Notes: a model not told the origin generated them from the letters alone. A DNA stretch of 64,000 nt from Pirellulaceae bacterium (GCA_018402565.1 JAGYIQ010000002.1:620001-684000); one strand, 5' to 3'. Shown: positions 34,702 through 44,597, counted from the stretch's first letter. Translations and numbers: made by a program.

Positions 34702-34928
34702 ACGACGGTCACAAGCAGGCTACGCTCTCGCTCTGCGGCAAAAGCGAAGCAGGCTTGAATGTCCTCCGGCGTGAGATACGGAAAGTCCGCGAGTACTTCC
34801 GTGACCGTCATCCCAGCAGCGAGGTAGGACAGCACATCATAGACAGTGATCCGCATCCCACGGATGCAAGGGCGCCCCCCGCGTTTCCCCGGTTCGATAG
34901 TGATTCGTGATCGCCATTGATCGTTCAT
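34698..34928 (-). CDS. DUF433 antitoxin
   Basis: The protein has 76 residues from the ATG at 34928, which follows GGGAGAAG by 7 bases; the frame extends 12 codons further upstream without a ribosome-binding site. The motif RITIEPGKRGGRPCIRGMRITVYDVLSYLAAGMTVTEVLADFPYLTPEDIQACFAFAAERE is the DUF433 signature (VapB45-like winged helix). It overlaps the DUF5615 toxin gene by 4 bp. Antitoxins of this type usually repress their own operon. Confidence 0.9.
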   Translation of the reverse strand: MNDQWRSRITIEPGKRGGRPCIRGMRITVYDVLSYLAAGMTVTEVLADFPYLTPEDIQACFAFAAERERSLLVTVV

Positions 34929-34984
34929 CAGAATTCTTCTCCCACAAGCCGCATGGCTGGGCAAACGCCCGATCGACAGTCTAT

Positions 34985-35013
34985 AGTATAGCGAACAGCG
35001 GCTTCAAATTCCA
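34985..35013 (-). promoter_or_regulatory. Possible promoter of the DUF433/DUF5615 operon
   Basis: On the minus strand a TATACT -10 box (34985-34990) is preceded at 17 bp by TGGAAT-like sequence in place of a TTGACA box. The -10 lies about 57 bp ahead of the antitoxin start. The overlapping CTATAGTATAG is palindromic and could be an autoregulation site. The -35 match is poor. Confidence 0.3.
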
Positions 35014-35157
35014 GAAGATGGTGGCTTGGCGTCTGTGACAGTGGGTGATCGCGGGCATCCCACCCAGAGTTGGCCCGGGCGGCATACTCGGCCCAAAGGA
35101 TTCCACGCTGAAATCAAAGTCCAATGTCAACCCATTTCTCACCAACCTCGTAGCGTC

Positions 35158-37689
35158 ATGAATCGCACCCCTGAGCCCCCCCCGCGACGCAAAGACCCGA
35201 TCAAGATCACCGGCTTGACACGTGCCGGACGCTGGTTGCGACGGCGGTGGTCCAGTGTCGAGTGGGCGGTCACGTGGCTGGGGTTGCCGCGGCAGACAGA
35301 GACGGCGACACAACCCGGCTTGATCCTGGTGCAAATCGATGGGTTATCCCATGCCACCTTCGAGCTGGCCTGCCATCGGCAGGACATGCCGTTTCTCAAG
35401 TCACTGTCCGACGGCGTGGACTATCGATTGGGGATGAGCTACTCGGGGTTACCCTCCAATTGGGCGGCGGCCCAAGCCGAGTTGTTGTACGGTGTCAAAA
35501 CGGCCGTGCCTGGCTCCCGGTACTGGGATCGCGCCACCCAATCCATCGTGCATCCACTCGATCCGGTAGCAGCACAGGCCTGCGAGGCCCAATTGGCGGC
35601 GACTCAAACGGGCCTGCTGGCCGGTGGCAGTTCCTACTGCAACCTGTTGGGAGGCGGTGCGGCCGACGTGCACTTCTGTGGGACTTCGGTCGGCTGGAGC
35701 GATTCGTTTCGCTCTTTGCATCCGTTGAAAATCTTGAGCGCTGCGCTCTTGCATGTGGGCATGTGGGTGCGAGGCGGCTGGCAGGTTTGTCGCGAATTAC
35801 TTGATTTTTTTACCGCGGCGGACCCGCGGACGGAACTCTCCTGGTGGCAACGACTGCGAGATATTCCCGGTCGGGTGGTCGCGACGGTCTTTTTGCGGGA
35901 GCTGTCGACTTTAGGGGCCTGTTACGATGCGGCCCGCGGGACGCCCGTGATTCAAGTCAACTTCTTGGGTTATGACGAACAGGCCCATCGCTTTGGGCCA
36001 GAGTCACGTCGCGCCCTGCGACAACTGCGAGCCATCGATCGCAGTGTCCGCCGCCTGTGGCGCGCGGCCCATTTGGGTTCGGGCCGCGAATACGATGTCT
36101 GGATATTTTCCACCCATGGGCAAGAAGCGACACCGCACGCCAATCCCACGAAGGTCGCTGGCATGGTTTCCACAATTGAGGAAATGTGGCGGTCGAACGG
36201 CGACTGGGAGGCGGCGGACAAGACATTGCCACTGCGAGTCGAAATCGGTGAAGTGCCCACCTCGGTGACACCCCGTTCCGCCTGGTTTGGCTGGACACGC
36301 TGGGGGTCACCCCAGACGGAAGCCAGCCGCGGTCGCCAGACGCACGAGCCGGAGACCGCGCAACGCGACGTGTTATTGGTCCCCTCCGGCACGCTGTTGC
36401 ACGTGTACCTGCTGTCGCAGCGTGCCAGAAACATCAAGGCGGAGCTGGGACGCGCGTTATCGCTGAAAACGCCGGCAATGCTCGTAGGGCTGAAGGTGGC
36501 GTCGCCCACCGAGGCAGTGGAACAGCCCGTGCAAATCTGGGCCCAGGGGCAGTCGTTTGACTTGCCCGCAAACACGGTCCAAGTGTGCGGGGCTTCGCAT
36601 CCCCACCTGAGCGACTTGGCGGAGGACATCCCGCGACTGATCCGGCATCCCAACGCGGGCGATTTGGTGATCTGTGGCTGGAACGGGACGGACGAGACGC
36701 TGAATTTTTTAGGGCAGGCCGGAGGGCACAATGGGCCGGGGCCGGTCGAGACGAGCGGGTTTGTCTTGCTGCCGTCCGATGTTTACGCGACCTTGGAATC
36801 AGTCGTCGCGCCGCGTCCGGCCGACTTGCGTCAAGCGGCGATCCGCGTGTTGGGCTCGCAGCCACTGCTGCGCGGGCCCGATCCAATCAACGGCTCGGAG
36901 ACGGCGAAGTCCAAAGTGGCTGGCCAGCAGCGGATTGTGACTTACAACATCCATGGGTGCGTCGGCATGGATGGCGAGTTATCCGCACAACGCATCGCGC
37001 GTGTTCTGGGGCAAACGCAAGCGGAGATTGTTTGTTTGCAAGAAATCGATCGCCGCCGGCCTCGGTCCAAGAGCATCGATCAAGTGCAAGAGATTGCCCA
37101 GGCCCTGGGCATGCAGCCCGTCTTTGCCGCGGCCTGGGAGGAAGGCGAGCAAGCGTTTGGCAACGCGATCTTGACGGCGTGGCCGATGCAAGTGGTCCGG
37201 ACGGGCATGTTGCGACGGCACAAACCGACCCGAAATGGGCGTTCCGCGATCTGGGTCGAGGTCGAACTGCCGTGGTCCGCTGTCGCAGGAGAGAGCCGGG
37301 AATCAAGCCAGGCTCTTAAGCGTCTGCAAGTCATTTGTACGCATTTGAGCATCTACCCGACAGAGCAGCAGCGACAGGCCGAGGAGTTGGTGCGGGAGTG
37401 GTTGGAGCCGGCCAAGTTGCGGGGCCCAGTGGTCCTGTGTGGGGACTTCAACGCCGCGCCGGGCTCGGCAACCTGGAAGACCTTGGCAAAATGCTTGCGC
37501 GATGTCGAGGATGGGAGACCGGGTCGGCCCTACCCGACTTACTTCAGCCCTTACCCGCTGTTGCGAGTCGATCATATCTTTGTGTCGCCGACGATTCGAC
37601 CACAGAGCCAAGTCATTCGCAGTCGCTTGGCCAAAATTGCCTCGGATCACCTGCCGGTCCTGGCGGACTTGCAGATTCCATCGCTGTAG
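35158..37689 (+). CDS. Alkaline-phosphatase-superfamily phosphodiesterase fused to EEP nuclease/phosphatase domain
   Basis: The protein has 843 residues from ATG 35158; the frame is open 44 codons further but that part looks non-coding. The N-terminal domain resembles type I phosphodiesterases: metal Asp in LVQIDGL near 61, nucleophile region SGLPSNWAAAQAELLYG near 97 and NFLGYDEQAH near 270. The usual SDHGQ metal motif reads STHGQE near 318, so one expected Asp is Thr. From about 590 a full endonuclease/exonuclease/phosphatase domain follows: VTYNIHG, LQEIDRR, THLSIYP, GDFNAAPGS, VDHIFVS and SDHLPVL. No signal peptide is seen. A role in phospholipid or phosphodiester turnover is possible. 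Confidence 0.85.
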   Translation: MNRTPEPPPRRKDPIKITGLTRAGRWLRRRWSSVEWAVTWLGLPRQTETATQPGLILVQIDGLSHATFELACHRQDMPFLKSLSDGVDYRLGMSYSGLPSNWAAAQAELLYGVKTAVPGSRYWDRATQSIVHPLDPVAAQACEAQLAATQTGLLAGGSSYCNLLGGGAADVHFCGTSVGWSDSFRSLHPLKILSAALLHVGMWVRGGWQVCRELLDFFTAADPRTELSWWQRLRDIPGRVVATVFLRELSTLGACYDAARGTPVIQVNFLGYDEQAHRFGPESRRALRQLRAIDRSVRRLWRAAHLGSGREYDVWIFSTHGQEATPHANPTKVAGMVSTIEEMWRSNGDWEAADKTLPLRVEIGEVPTSVTPRSAWFGWTRWGSPQTEASRGRQTHEPETAQRDVLLVPSGTLLHVYLLSQRARNIKAELGRALSLKTPAMLVGLKVASPTEAVEQPVQIWAQGQSFDLPANTVQVCGASHPHLSDLAEDIPRLIRHPNAGDLVICGWNGTDETLNFLGQAGGHNGPGPVETSGFVLLPSDVYATLESVVAPRPADLRQAAIRVLGSQPLLRGPDPINGSETAKSKVAGQQRIVTYNIHGCVGMDGELSAQRIARVLGQTQAEIVCLQEIDRRRPRSKSIDQVQEIAQALGMQPVFAAAWEEGEQAFGNAILTAWPMQVVRTGMLRRHKPTRNGRSAIWVEVELPWSAVAGESRESSQALKRLQVICTHLSIYPTEQQRQAEELVREWLEPAKLRGPVVLCGDFNAAPGSATWKTLAKCLRDVEDGRPGRPYPTYFSPYPLLRVDHIFVSPTIRPQSQVIRSRLAKIASDHLPVLADLQIPSL

Positions 37690-37773
37690 TCGCTAGATTT
37701 GATTGCTTGCGTCCCGTCGTGGCGTCATAATGCGGGGGAGTGACACGTGGACGGGCGACGGAGAGAGTGAAAC

Positions 37774-39321
37774 ATGCGGAAGAATCTTGCAGGCACAGGC
37801 CAACCGAACTTGGATCGGCGGGGCTTTTTCAGTGATATGGGCTTGGGCTTAGGCCACGTGGCGTTGGTCAGCTTGTTGGCCCAGGAAGGGTTGCTGGGCC
37901 GGGCGAGCGGCGCGGAGGCAGTCCGCCGGGCAGCGGGCGCGTGGAATCACCGTTCGACGATGCCTGGGTCGGCCGACGATGGGCCGGTGATTGATCCGCG
38001 CCAGCCCTTTGCTCCACGGCCCCCCCATCATTCGGCGGCGGCCAAGAACGTGTTGGTCATTTTTTGCTCGGGTGCCTGCAGTCAGATCGATACGTTTGAC
38101 TACAAGCCCGAACTGATCCGACGTCACGACCAACCTCTGCCTGGGGCCGACAGCCTGATCACGTTTCAGGGCGAGCAGGGAAATTTGATTCAGAGTCCCT
38201 GGGAATTTCGGCCGCGGGGCGAGTGCGGCAAAATGATTTCAGAATTGGTGCCACACATCGGAGCGATGGCGGATGACTTGTGTTTTATCCATTCGTTGAA
38301 AACGAAGACCAACACGCATGGCCCGGGTGAGAACGTGATGTCGACTGGCTTCACCTTCGACGGCTTCCCCAGCATCGGGGCCTGGGCGACCTGGGCTTTG
38401 GGCAGTGAGAACAGCGAGTTGCCCGCTTATGTCGCCATACCGGATCCGCGGGGGACACCGCAGTCGAGTGTCAACAATTGGGGGCCGGGCTTCTTGCCGG
38501 CGGCGTTTCAGGGGACGGCCTTCAACGCGGCGCGGCCCATTCGCAATTTGGCTCGGCCGGAACACGTATCGCCGCAGGGTGACGAACGCGCGCGGGGGTT
38601 GTTGGAGCGATTGAATCGTCGACATTTGGAACGCTACGCGGGGGACAGCGAGTTGGCGGCCCGGATCGCCAGTTACGAGTTGGCGGCGCGGATGCAAGTG
38701 AGTGTGCCGCGATTGAGTGATTTGTCGTCAGAGCCAGAACATGTACTGCGGTCCTACGGTGCGGATGATCCCACCGATCCACTCAAGGCGGCCTTCGCGC
38801 GGAACTGCATCCTGGCGCGGCGATTGATCGAACAAGGCGTGCGGTTTGTGCAATTGTTCAACGGCGCCTACCAAACAGGTGGCGAGGGTGTCAGCAATTG
38901 GGACGGGCACAAGGACTTGGAGCGGCAGTACCGCCAGCATGGACGGGTGCTGGATCAGCCGGTCGGGGCCTTGTTGGCGGACCTGAAGCAGCGTGGCTTG
39001 CTGGAGGATACCTTGGTCGTGTGGTGCACCGAATTTGGTCGGATGCCGACCTTTCAAAAAGGGGCCAGTGGTCGGGATCACAACCCGGCCGGCTTCACCT
39101 GCTGGATGGCCGGCGCGGGGGTCAAAGCCCCCTTCAGTTACGGTGCCACAGACGAATTCAGCCACCGAGCCGTGGAAAACATCGTGGATGTGCACGACTT
39201 CCATGCCACCATTTTGCATTTGTTAGGACTTAACCACGAACAACTGACTTATTATCATAACGGTATCCAGCGCCGACTGACCGACGTACACGGGCACGTG
39301 GTCCAAGGGATTTTGGGCTAA
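37774..39321 (+). CDS. DUF1501 family secreted protein
   Basis: The 515-residue protein starts after GGAGAGAG. The N-terminus has a twin-arginine-like [16 protein letters not shown] followed by a hydrophobic stretch, so Tat export is likely. DUF1501 hallmarks follow: [32 protein letters not shown] His/Gly segment, [50 protein letters not shown] and [15 protein letters not shown], an alkaline-phosphatase-superfamily-like fold. In planctomycetes it normally pairs with a DUF1549/DUF1553 cytochrome gene; none is adjacent here. The role is unknown, and polymer (sulfatase-like) breakdown is often proposed. Confidence 0.9.
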   Translation: MRKNLAGTGQPNLDRRGFFSDMGLGLGHVALVSLLAQEGLLGRASGAEAVRRAAGAWNHRSTMPGSADDGPVIDPRQPFAPRPPHHSAAAKNVLVIFCSGACSQIDTFDYKPELIRRHDQPLPGADSLITFQGEQGNLIQSPWEFRPRGECGKMISELVPHIGAMADDLCFIHSLKTKTNTHGPGENVMSTGFTFDGFPSIGAWATWALGSENSELPAYVAIPDPRGTPQSSVNNWGPGFLPAAFQGTAFNAARPIRNLARPEHVSPQGDERARGLLERLNRRHLERYAGDSELAARIASYELAARMQVSVPRLSDLSSEPEHVLRSYGADDPTDPLKAAFARNCILARRLIEQGVRFVQLFNGAYQTGGEGVSNWDGHKDLERQYRQHGRVLDQPVGALLADLKQRGLLEDTLVVWCTEFGRMPTFQKGASGRDHNPAGFTCWMAGAGVKAPFSYGATDEFSHRAVENIVDVHDFHATILHLLGLNHEQLTYYHNGIQRRLTDVHGHVVQGILG

Positions 39322-39412
39322 ATCCAACTTGTCAGCGCCAGTCGATTGTCGGTCATGAATCGATGTATCGGGGTGGAACACATTCGGCGCAGGCAGAAGC
39401 TAGGTTGGGAAA

Positions 39413-41674
39413 ATGGCAGATCCTAGAAATCAAGCGAATGAAGAAACTCGCAGTGACGATTTGGGCAAGTCGGGCCGTGCGGGTGAGATCGAGTCGAGGA
39501 CCTGGCGCGAAGGGCCTGCGGCGGGTGGCGACCGAACCGATGGGAGTAAACACCCTGACGATGAAGGGACGTGCTCTCGAGTACTCATCGAATCGGTGGC
39601 ATTTTGGCAAGCGATCCACAGTGACTCGGAGGACCAAACGGTAGCCGAGGAGATGGGCGGAGACCGCAGCTTGGATCAGATTCTGGCGATCGATCCGGTC
39701 TGGATCGGTCCGTACAAAATCGAGAAAAAGATCGGCGAGGGCGGATTCAGTCGCATCTATGCCGCGCGTCATCGGCTGCGACCGGACAGGGTAGTCGCGA
39801 TTAAAATCTTTCGGCGGTTGCGTCTGAGCTCTTGGCAGCGACTCCAGGTCGAGACGCTAGTGCTGAGCCGGTTCGATCACCCGAATTTGGTCTCGGTGTT
39901 GGATGTCGGTGAATTGCCCGATGGCACGCCCTATTTGGTGATGAACCGAGTGGACGGCGTGTCGCTGGACAAGTACCTACGACAACACCCCTTGGACTAT
40001 GTCGCTCTCGCGAGATTATTTCGTAGTATCGCCTTGGCCGTGCAACACGCGCACGATCGGGACGTTGTGCATCGGGATTTGAAACCCACGAACATTATGG
40101 TGCGACCGGATGGCCAACCGGTGGTGATCGATTTTGGGCTGGCCAAGCGGCTGGAGTTATCGCAATTGGAGCGGTCCTTGACGGCCAGTCACGCGGTGGT
40201 CGGCACCTTGGGATACTTAGCGCCAGAGCAAGCACAAGTCGGCAAACGCGAGATCACTCGTGCGGTAGACATCTACGGCTTGGGAGCCACATTGTACTTT
40301 GCCTTGACGGGACGGCCGCCCCTGGACCGCAGCGACTTCTGGCGGGCGGTCTCCGAGTTGAAAAGCAAGGTGCCGGATCGCCCGCGGCTGCTGCGCCCGG
40401 AAATACCGCGAGACCTGGAGTTGCTCTGCCTGAAGTGCCTGGAGAAGCGCCCCAGCGACCGCTACGACTCGCTGCAGGACGTGGCAGACGATTTGGAACG
40501 ATTTGCCAGGGGTCGATCGGTCACCGTGCGGCCGAGCGGTTGGCTGCGGAAGCAAGTGCGTTGGTGCCAAGCCAATTCGCTGGTCGCCGGGCTTGCGGCC
40601 ATGATTTTCGTGTCGGTGACGGCCGGCTTGATTTCGACAGCCCTATTGTGGCGACAGGCCGATTACCGCTGGCGTCAATCGCAGGTCGTGCTAACAGAGG
40701 CCGAGGAGATTCTGAAGACGGGTGTTAACTCGGCCGAGAAGTTGCTGCCGCAAACGGCTGGGGCACTGGAGTATCGGCACCAACAGTTGCAACAAACACT
40801 GAACTTTCGCCAGCGGCTCAATGCCCTGCTGGAACCGGACCAAGTGAACCTTCGGTCCGTCGCTGTATTGCGGTTTTTACTGGGTAAAGTCTGTTGTCGT
40901 CGAGGCTTGTTCACTGAAGGACACGAGCACTTTCAGGCAGCGCTGGCCGACTTTCAAGCATTGCTGGCAGCCGACCCGCGAGACGAACGCCTGCGGTTTG
41001 ATGTGTTCCACGCGTTGCTGGGCTTGGATTCGGCGTACGAGCCTTCCTTCAAGCCCACGTTGCGGCCACGCCCCGTCTTGCAAGACGCGTTGGCGGTGAT
41101 CGAGTCCCTGGTTGAGGACTACCCCGAGAACAAATCGTACCGAGATGCCCTGGCGTGCAACTTACTGCTCCTCAGCGGTGTTTACCGCGAGGAGGACCCC
41201 GTGGCCTCACGCGGCTATGCCGAGCAATCGTACCGCGAGGCGGTTGAATTGAAACGTCAGCTACCGGCCCCCTGCCTCGAATGGCGACACGTGGGGACAG
41301 CCGCCGGGGCGATGGCTGAGATTTGTCTCGACGCCAACGACTGGGAGGGGGCCGAATCCTGGCTAGATATCTCTCAGAAAGCACTGGAGGATTTTTTGCA
41401 ACGTCCAGATCGCGACCCGGGAGAGTGGATGGATTTAGCAGGCTGCTGGCTCCAGCGGCGGCGCGCTGCACTCGGTCGCGGGGATCCAGCCGCGGCTCAG
41501 ATGTGGCAGGAACGGTGGCGAGAACTGCTTGAAAGTTCAGTCGCCCAGTATCCTGACTATTATGTCTTTGCCGAGCAATTGAGAAACGCCGAGTCCATCT
41601 TGGCAGCTGACCAAACCGTAGGTCAACCAACCAGCCAAACCAGGGGCCAAAAATTGCGGCCTGAGACGCCTTGA
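39413..41674 (+). CDS. Eukaryote-like Ser/Thr protein kinase with C-terminal extracytoplasmic region
   Basis: The protein has 753 residues. After a polar 90-residue leader the kinase domain runs from about 100 to 370, with a full set of motifs: GEGGFSRIY, Lys in VAIKIF near 130, HRDLKPTNIM near 219, DFGLAK near 239 and GTLGYLAPEQ near 262. A single membrane helix is at about 390-412 (LAAMIFVSVTAGLISTALLW). The C-terminal 330 residues are helical and probably TPR-like, outside the membrane (FTEGHEHFQAALADFQALLAADP), as in many planctomycete kinases. The start could instead be an internal ATG near 39653. It probably senses a periplasmic signal, ligand unknown. Confidence 0.9.
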   Translation: MADPRNQANEETRSDDLGKSGRAGEIESRTWREGPAAGGDRTDGSKHPDDEGTCSRVLIESVAFWQAIHSDSEDQTVAEEMGGDRSLDQILAIDPVWIGPYKIEKKIGEGGFSRIYAARHRLRPDRVVAIKIFRRLRLSSWQRLQVETLVLSRFDHPNLVSVLDVGELPDGTPYLVMNRVDGVSLDKYLRQHPLDYVALARLFRSIALAVQHAHDRDVVHRDLKPTNIMVRPDGQPVVIDFGLAKRLELSQLERSLTASHAVVGTLGYLAPEQAQVGKREITRAVDIYGLGATLYFALTGRPPLDRSDFWRAVSELKSKVPDRPRLLRPEIPRDLELLCLKCLEKRPSDRYDSLQDVADDLERFARGRSVTVRPSGWLRKQVRWCQANSLVAGLAAMIFVSVTAGLISTALLWRQADYRWRQSQVVLTEAEEILKTGVNSAEKLLPQTAGALEYRHQQLQQTLNFRQRLNALLEPDQVNLRSVAVLRFLLGKVCCRRGLFTEGHEHFQAALADFQALLAADPRDERLRFDVFHALLGLDSAYEPSFKPTLRPRPVLQDALAVIESLVEDYPENKSYRDALACNLLLLSGVYREEDPVASRGYAEQSYREAVELKRQLPAPCLEWRHVGTAAGAMAEICLDANDWEGAESWLDISQKALEDFLQRPDRDPGEWMDLAGCWLQRRRAALGRGDPAAAQMWQERWRELLESSVAQYPDYYVFAEQLRNAESILAADQTVGQPTSQTRGQKLRPETP

Positions 41675-41839
41675 GAGCACATTCGAACGGCGGAGAAGCA
41701 ACTCAGATGCTGTTTCTGCCAGCAGCTGCGTGATAAACTGTAACGTGGGTGCTCCGAGAGAAACGACGGACCAACGGCTCGGGCCGCTTGGTCGCACGTC
41801 GGCTTGAACAACACAACTTTCGAATGGGAATGGGAACAG

Positions 41840-43126
41840 ATGCTGAGGATTCGACGACGAGCGTTGGGCCGGAGCGGCTCAAGGGGTGCCTGGGGGCTGG
41901 TTCTTAGTTGCGGGCTGCTGGCGATGTTTGGCACCAACGCGGCGACTGCGGCACGAGCCATCAGCGATGATGTGGATCACACCAAGGCGGCGGCTTGCGG
42001 CAATCCGCAGGTTGAGACCACGGCGCTGCCGGTCGACATTCAACGGGCCTTCCCCAACTTGGAGATCGGTCGGCCGATCTTGATCCAACATGCCGGCGAC
42101 GATTCCGGTCGATTGTTCATCGCCTCCCAATATGGCGTGATCTACACCATCGACCCAACGGACTCGGCAGTGTCCGAACCAAAAGTATTTTTTGATTTTG
42201 AGGAGGCCGTCACCTACAAAGATCGCGAGAACGAAGAGGGCCTGTTGGGCATGGCCTTTCATCCGCAGTTCAAGGACAACGGCAAGTTCTACCTGTTCTT
42301 CACCAGCAGCGAGCGGCCACGGTTGTCGGCCATCAGCCAGTTCACCGTCTCGGCTAGCGACCCCACCCGAGCCGATCGCAGTTCGGAAGTGCGAATTTTG
42401 GATGTGCCACAGCCAGCCTGGAACCACAACGGCGGGACCCTCGAGTTTGGTCCCGACGGCTACTTGTACATTGCCTTGGGCGATGGCGGAGCGGCCAACG
42501 ACATGTTCCGCAACGGACAGAACTTGGGCACGCTGATGGGATCCATCTTGCGGATCGACGTGGACCGTCCGACGGCGGAACAACCGTATTCGATTCCAGC
42601 CGACAATCCGTTTGTCGACACCCCCGGAGCTCGGCCGGAGATCTGGGCGTACGGCCTCCGCAACGTCTGGCGGATGGCGTTCGACCCGGCCACCAAACAC
42701 TTGTGGGCGGCCGATGTCGGGCAGGACCTGTGGGAAGAGATCAATCTGATCGAAAAGGGCGGCAACTACGGCTGGAACAAGCGTGAGGGCATGCACCCGT
42801 TTGGCAAAGACGGCGTAGGCCCCTCAGCCGACTTGATCGACCCCATCTGGGAATACCATCACGACCTGGGCAAGTCGATCACCGGTGGCGTGGTTTACCG
42901 GGGCTCAGCCATCCCAGCGTTGCAAGGCGTCTATCTGTATGCCGACTACGTGACCGGCAAAATGTGGGGGATCCGCTACGACGAGGCCCAGAAACGCGTG
43001 GTGGCTCATCACGAGTTTCCCTTGGAGGGCAACGTGCCAGTAATTACCTTTGGGACGGACCACTCGGGTGAAGTCTACTTCAGCGACCCGGCCGGTCGGA
43101 TTTTCAAGTTTGTGCCCCGGTCGTAA
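41840..43126 (+). CDS. PQQ-dependent sugar (glucose/sorbosone) dehydrogenase family protein
   Basis: The protein has 428 residues from ATG 41840; the frame can also start at TTG 41804, but the ATG gives a good signal peptide (LVLSCGLLAMFGTNAATAARA). The six-bladed propeller motifs of the soluble GDH/Hedgehog-type family are present: GLLGMAFHPQF, FYLFFTS, WNHNGGTLEFGPDGYLYIALGDGG, RIDVDRP, EIWAYGLRNVWRMAFDP, DVGQDLWEEINLIEKGGNYGWNKREG and SITGGVVYRG. It should oxidise a sugar or aldose in the periplasm with PQQ or be a non-enzymatic relative. Followed by repeat DNA, not by an operon partner. Confidence 0.9.
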   Translation: MLRIRRRALGRSGSRGAWGLVLSCGLLAMFGTNAATAARAISDDVDHTKAAACGNPQVETTALPVDIQRAFPNLEIGRPILIQHAGDDSGRLFIASQYGVIYTIDPTDSAVSEPKVFFDFEEAVTYKDRENEEGLLGMAFHPQFKDNGKFYLFFTSSERPRLSAISQFTVSASDPTRADRSSEVRILDVPQPAWNHNGGTLEFGPDGYLYIALGDGGAANDMFRNGQNLGTLMGSILRIDVDRPTAEQPYSIPADNPFVDTPGARPEIWAYGLRNVWRMAFDPATKHLWAADVGQDLWEEINLIEKGGNYGWNKREGMHPFGKDGVGPSADLIDPIWEYHHDLGKSITGGVVYRGSAIPALQGVYLYADYVTGKMWGIRYDEAQKRVVAHHEFPLEGNVPVITFGTDHSGEVYFSDPAGRIFKFVPRS

Positions 43127-43182
43127 GCCGGTCAAATTTTTTGTAACGGTTCACGGCGGATGGTCCTATTTTGGGTCTGCGG

Positions 43183-43219
43183 GGCGTGAACGGTTTCATT
43201 TTTTGTAACCGTTCACGCC
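43183..43219. repeat. Inverted GGCGTGAACGGTT / AACCGTTCACGCC hairpin
   Basis: Perfect 13-bp arms (43183-43195 and 43207-43219) enclose an 11-base T-rich loop. The left arm is preceded by another related GTAACGGTTCACGGC at 43143. It lies about 57 bp downstream of the PQQ-dehydrogenase stop and could act as a terminator in either direction. The same motif recurs at 16019, 43496, 49960 and in every satellite unit after 50520. Confidence 0.7.
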
Positions 43220-43336
43220 TCGTAGGGTGTCATGCAGCAAGTCGGGCTAACCAGACGATTGTTTGCGAGTCAAAGTAACTGGACAACGCTACCGGTTTGC
43301 CTCGAGAACCATCCGACTTGCGGAATGCACCAGCCC

Positions 43337-43481
43337 CTAGTGCTTTGTCACAGCCAGAACTTGGGGTGTGGCAAAGGGGTCAGGCGTCAATTGTGCGCAG
43401 CACCCGCAGGGCCGTTCCGGCAATTGACGCCTGACCCCTTTGCCACACCGATCCCAAAATTAAATTGTGACAAAGCACTAG
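43337..43481. mobile_element. 145-bp palindromic MITE-like element, copy B
   Basis: A complete copy with the same CTAGTGCTTTGTCACA terminal inverted repeats as copies A and C and the centre in the C orientation. It lies between the PQQ dehydrogenase and the coiled-coil gene, and is followed at 43496 by CGTGAACGGTTAC, so it is bracketed by inverted copies of that motif (43205 and 43496). Confidence 0.85.
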
Positions 43482-43625
43482 AATCACGTCCCAACCGTGA
43501 ACGGTTACATTTTTTTGGCGTTTGCCGCGCAAGATGGCGGCCTGGAACTTGAGAGTAAGCCTGACGACAGCCACCCAGGTGGGGTGGCTCAGGATTTTTT
43601 TGGCTGGTGGATTGGGAGTTGCAAC

Positions 43626-44597
43626 ATGGGTTGGAATCGAACAGGTCGATGGGTCGGAGCAAGTTGGGTTGGAGCCTGCACGGTGGGTTTGGCCGCGGCT
43701 GTCTGGGCACAGGAGGCCCAAGAGGTGCAGGACGTCACCGGCGTAACCGAGGTGCAAAAGTCGGCTGCCATTGTCATCAGCAGCGACCAGGACGGCGGGG
43801 CCCCCGGCGGGATTGTGGTGATGTCCAGCGAGGGTGACGATGGGGGCGGACCGATCTTTCAGAGCTTTTCGCTGGGAACCGACATCGGTGGGGGACTGAT
43901 GTTGGGCAACAGTGGCCCCAACAGTGTGATGCGGTTGGGCGGCGGTGGACTGCAGATGTTTGACCCCAACTATTTGAGCAGCCTGCTGAATATTCCCGAG
44001 ATCCGACAGGAGTTGGATATCATGGACGCGCAAGTGGAAGAGATCACCCAGGCCCGCAAGGACCTGGAGAAGCAGATCCGCGAACAGGTGAACCAGATGA
44101 TGGAGGGTGGGTTTGATCCCAGCAAGGCCAAAGAGATGGCCGAGATCATGCGGACGCAACGGGCGGCGATCGACGAGCAAATCAGCCAGCAGTTGTTGCC
44201 CGGTCAGGTCAAGCGGCTCCGAGAAGTCGCCCTGCGTCTCCAGATGAAGCAGGCCGGCACGGTCGGCATGCTGGGACGCAAAGACATCATGGAGGCTCTG
44301 CAGATCACGCCCGAGCAATTGGAGGCCTTGAAGAAAAAGTCCGCCAGTCTGGACGAGGAACTGAAGAAGCGGATGGAAGAGTTGAAGAAGAAAGCCCAAG
44401 TCGAATTGCTGGGAGAACTCAAGCCAGAACAACGCCAGAAGCTGGAAGAAATGTTGGGCAAGGACTTCGACTACCAAGCTCCCGAGTTGTCGATCGGTGG
44501 GGGACGTCGCGTTTCGGGCGCAGTGACTCCAACGGCTCCCAACGCTCCGGCAGCCCCGCGCGGGGGGCGATTTGAGCTGCGGAGTGGTGGTAAATAG
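43626..44597 (+). CDS. Secreted coiled-coil protein of unknown function
   Basis: The protein has 323 residues from ATG 43626, which has GGGAG 7 bases upstream. The frame extends to 43497, but that stretch lies in repeat DNA. The signal peptide is WVGACTVGLAAAVWAQE. After a Gly-rich segment, residues 120-290 are helical and highly charged (EIRQELDIMDAQVEEITQARKDLEKQIRE, ELKKRMEELKKKAQVELLGELKPEQRQKLEEML). 'LKPEQRQKLEEML' is like the LTxxQ/Spy pattern of periplasmic chaperones and of planctomycete proteins with this feature. The C-terminus is Pro/Ala-rich. It is probably a periplasmic helical protein; no enzyme motif is seen. Confidence 0.65.
   Translation: MGWNRTGRWVGASWVGACTVGLAAAVWAQEAQEVQDVTGVTEVQKSAAIVISSDQDGGAPGGIVVMSSEGDDGGGPIFQSFSLGTDIGGGLMLGNSGPNSVMRLGGGGLQMFDPNYLSSLLNIPEIRQELDIMDAQVEEITQARKDLEKQIREQVNQMMEGGFDPSKAKEMAEIMRTQRAAIDEQISQQLLPGQVKRLREVALRLQMKQAGTVGMLGRKDIMEALQITPEQLEALKKKSASLDEELKKRMEELKKKAQVELLGELKPEQRQKLEEMLGKDFDYQAPELSIGGGRRVSGAVTPTAPNAPAAPRGGRFELRSGGK

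Noticed and set aside
43232..43552. 106-codon plus-strand frame across MITE copy B
   Set aside because: The same peptide appears at copies A and C because the element is repeated; no independent evidence of translation.
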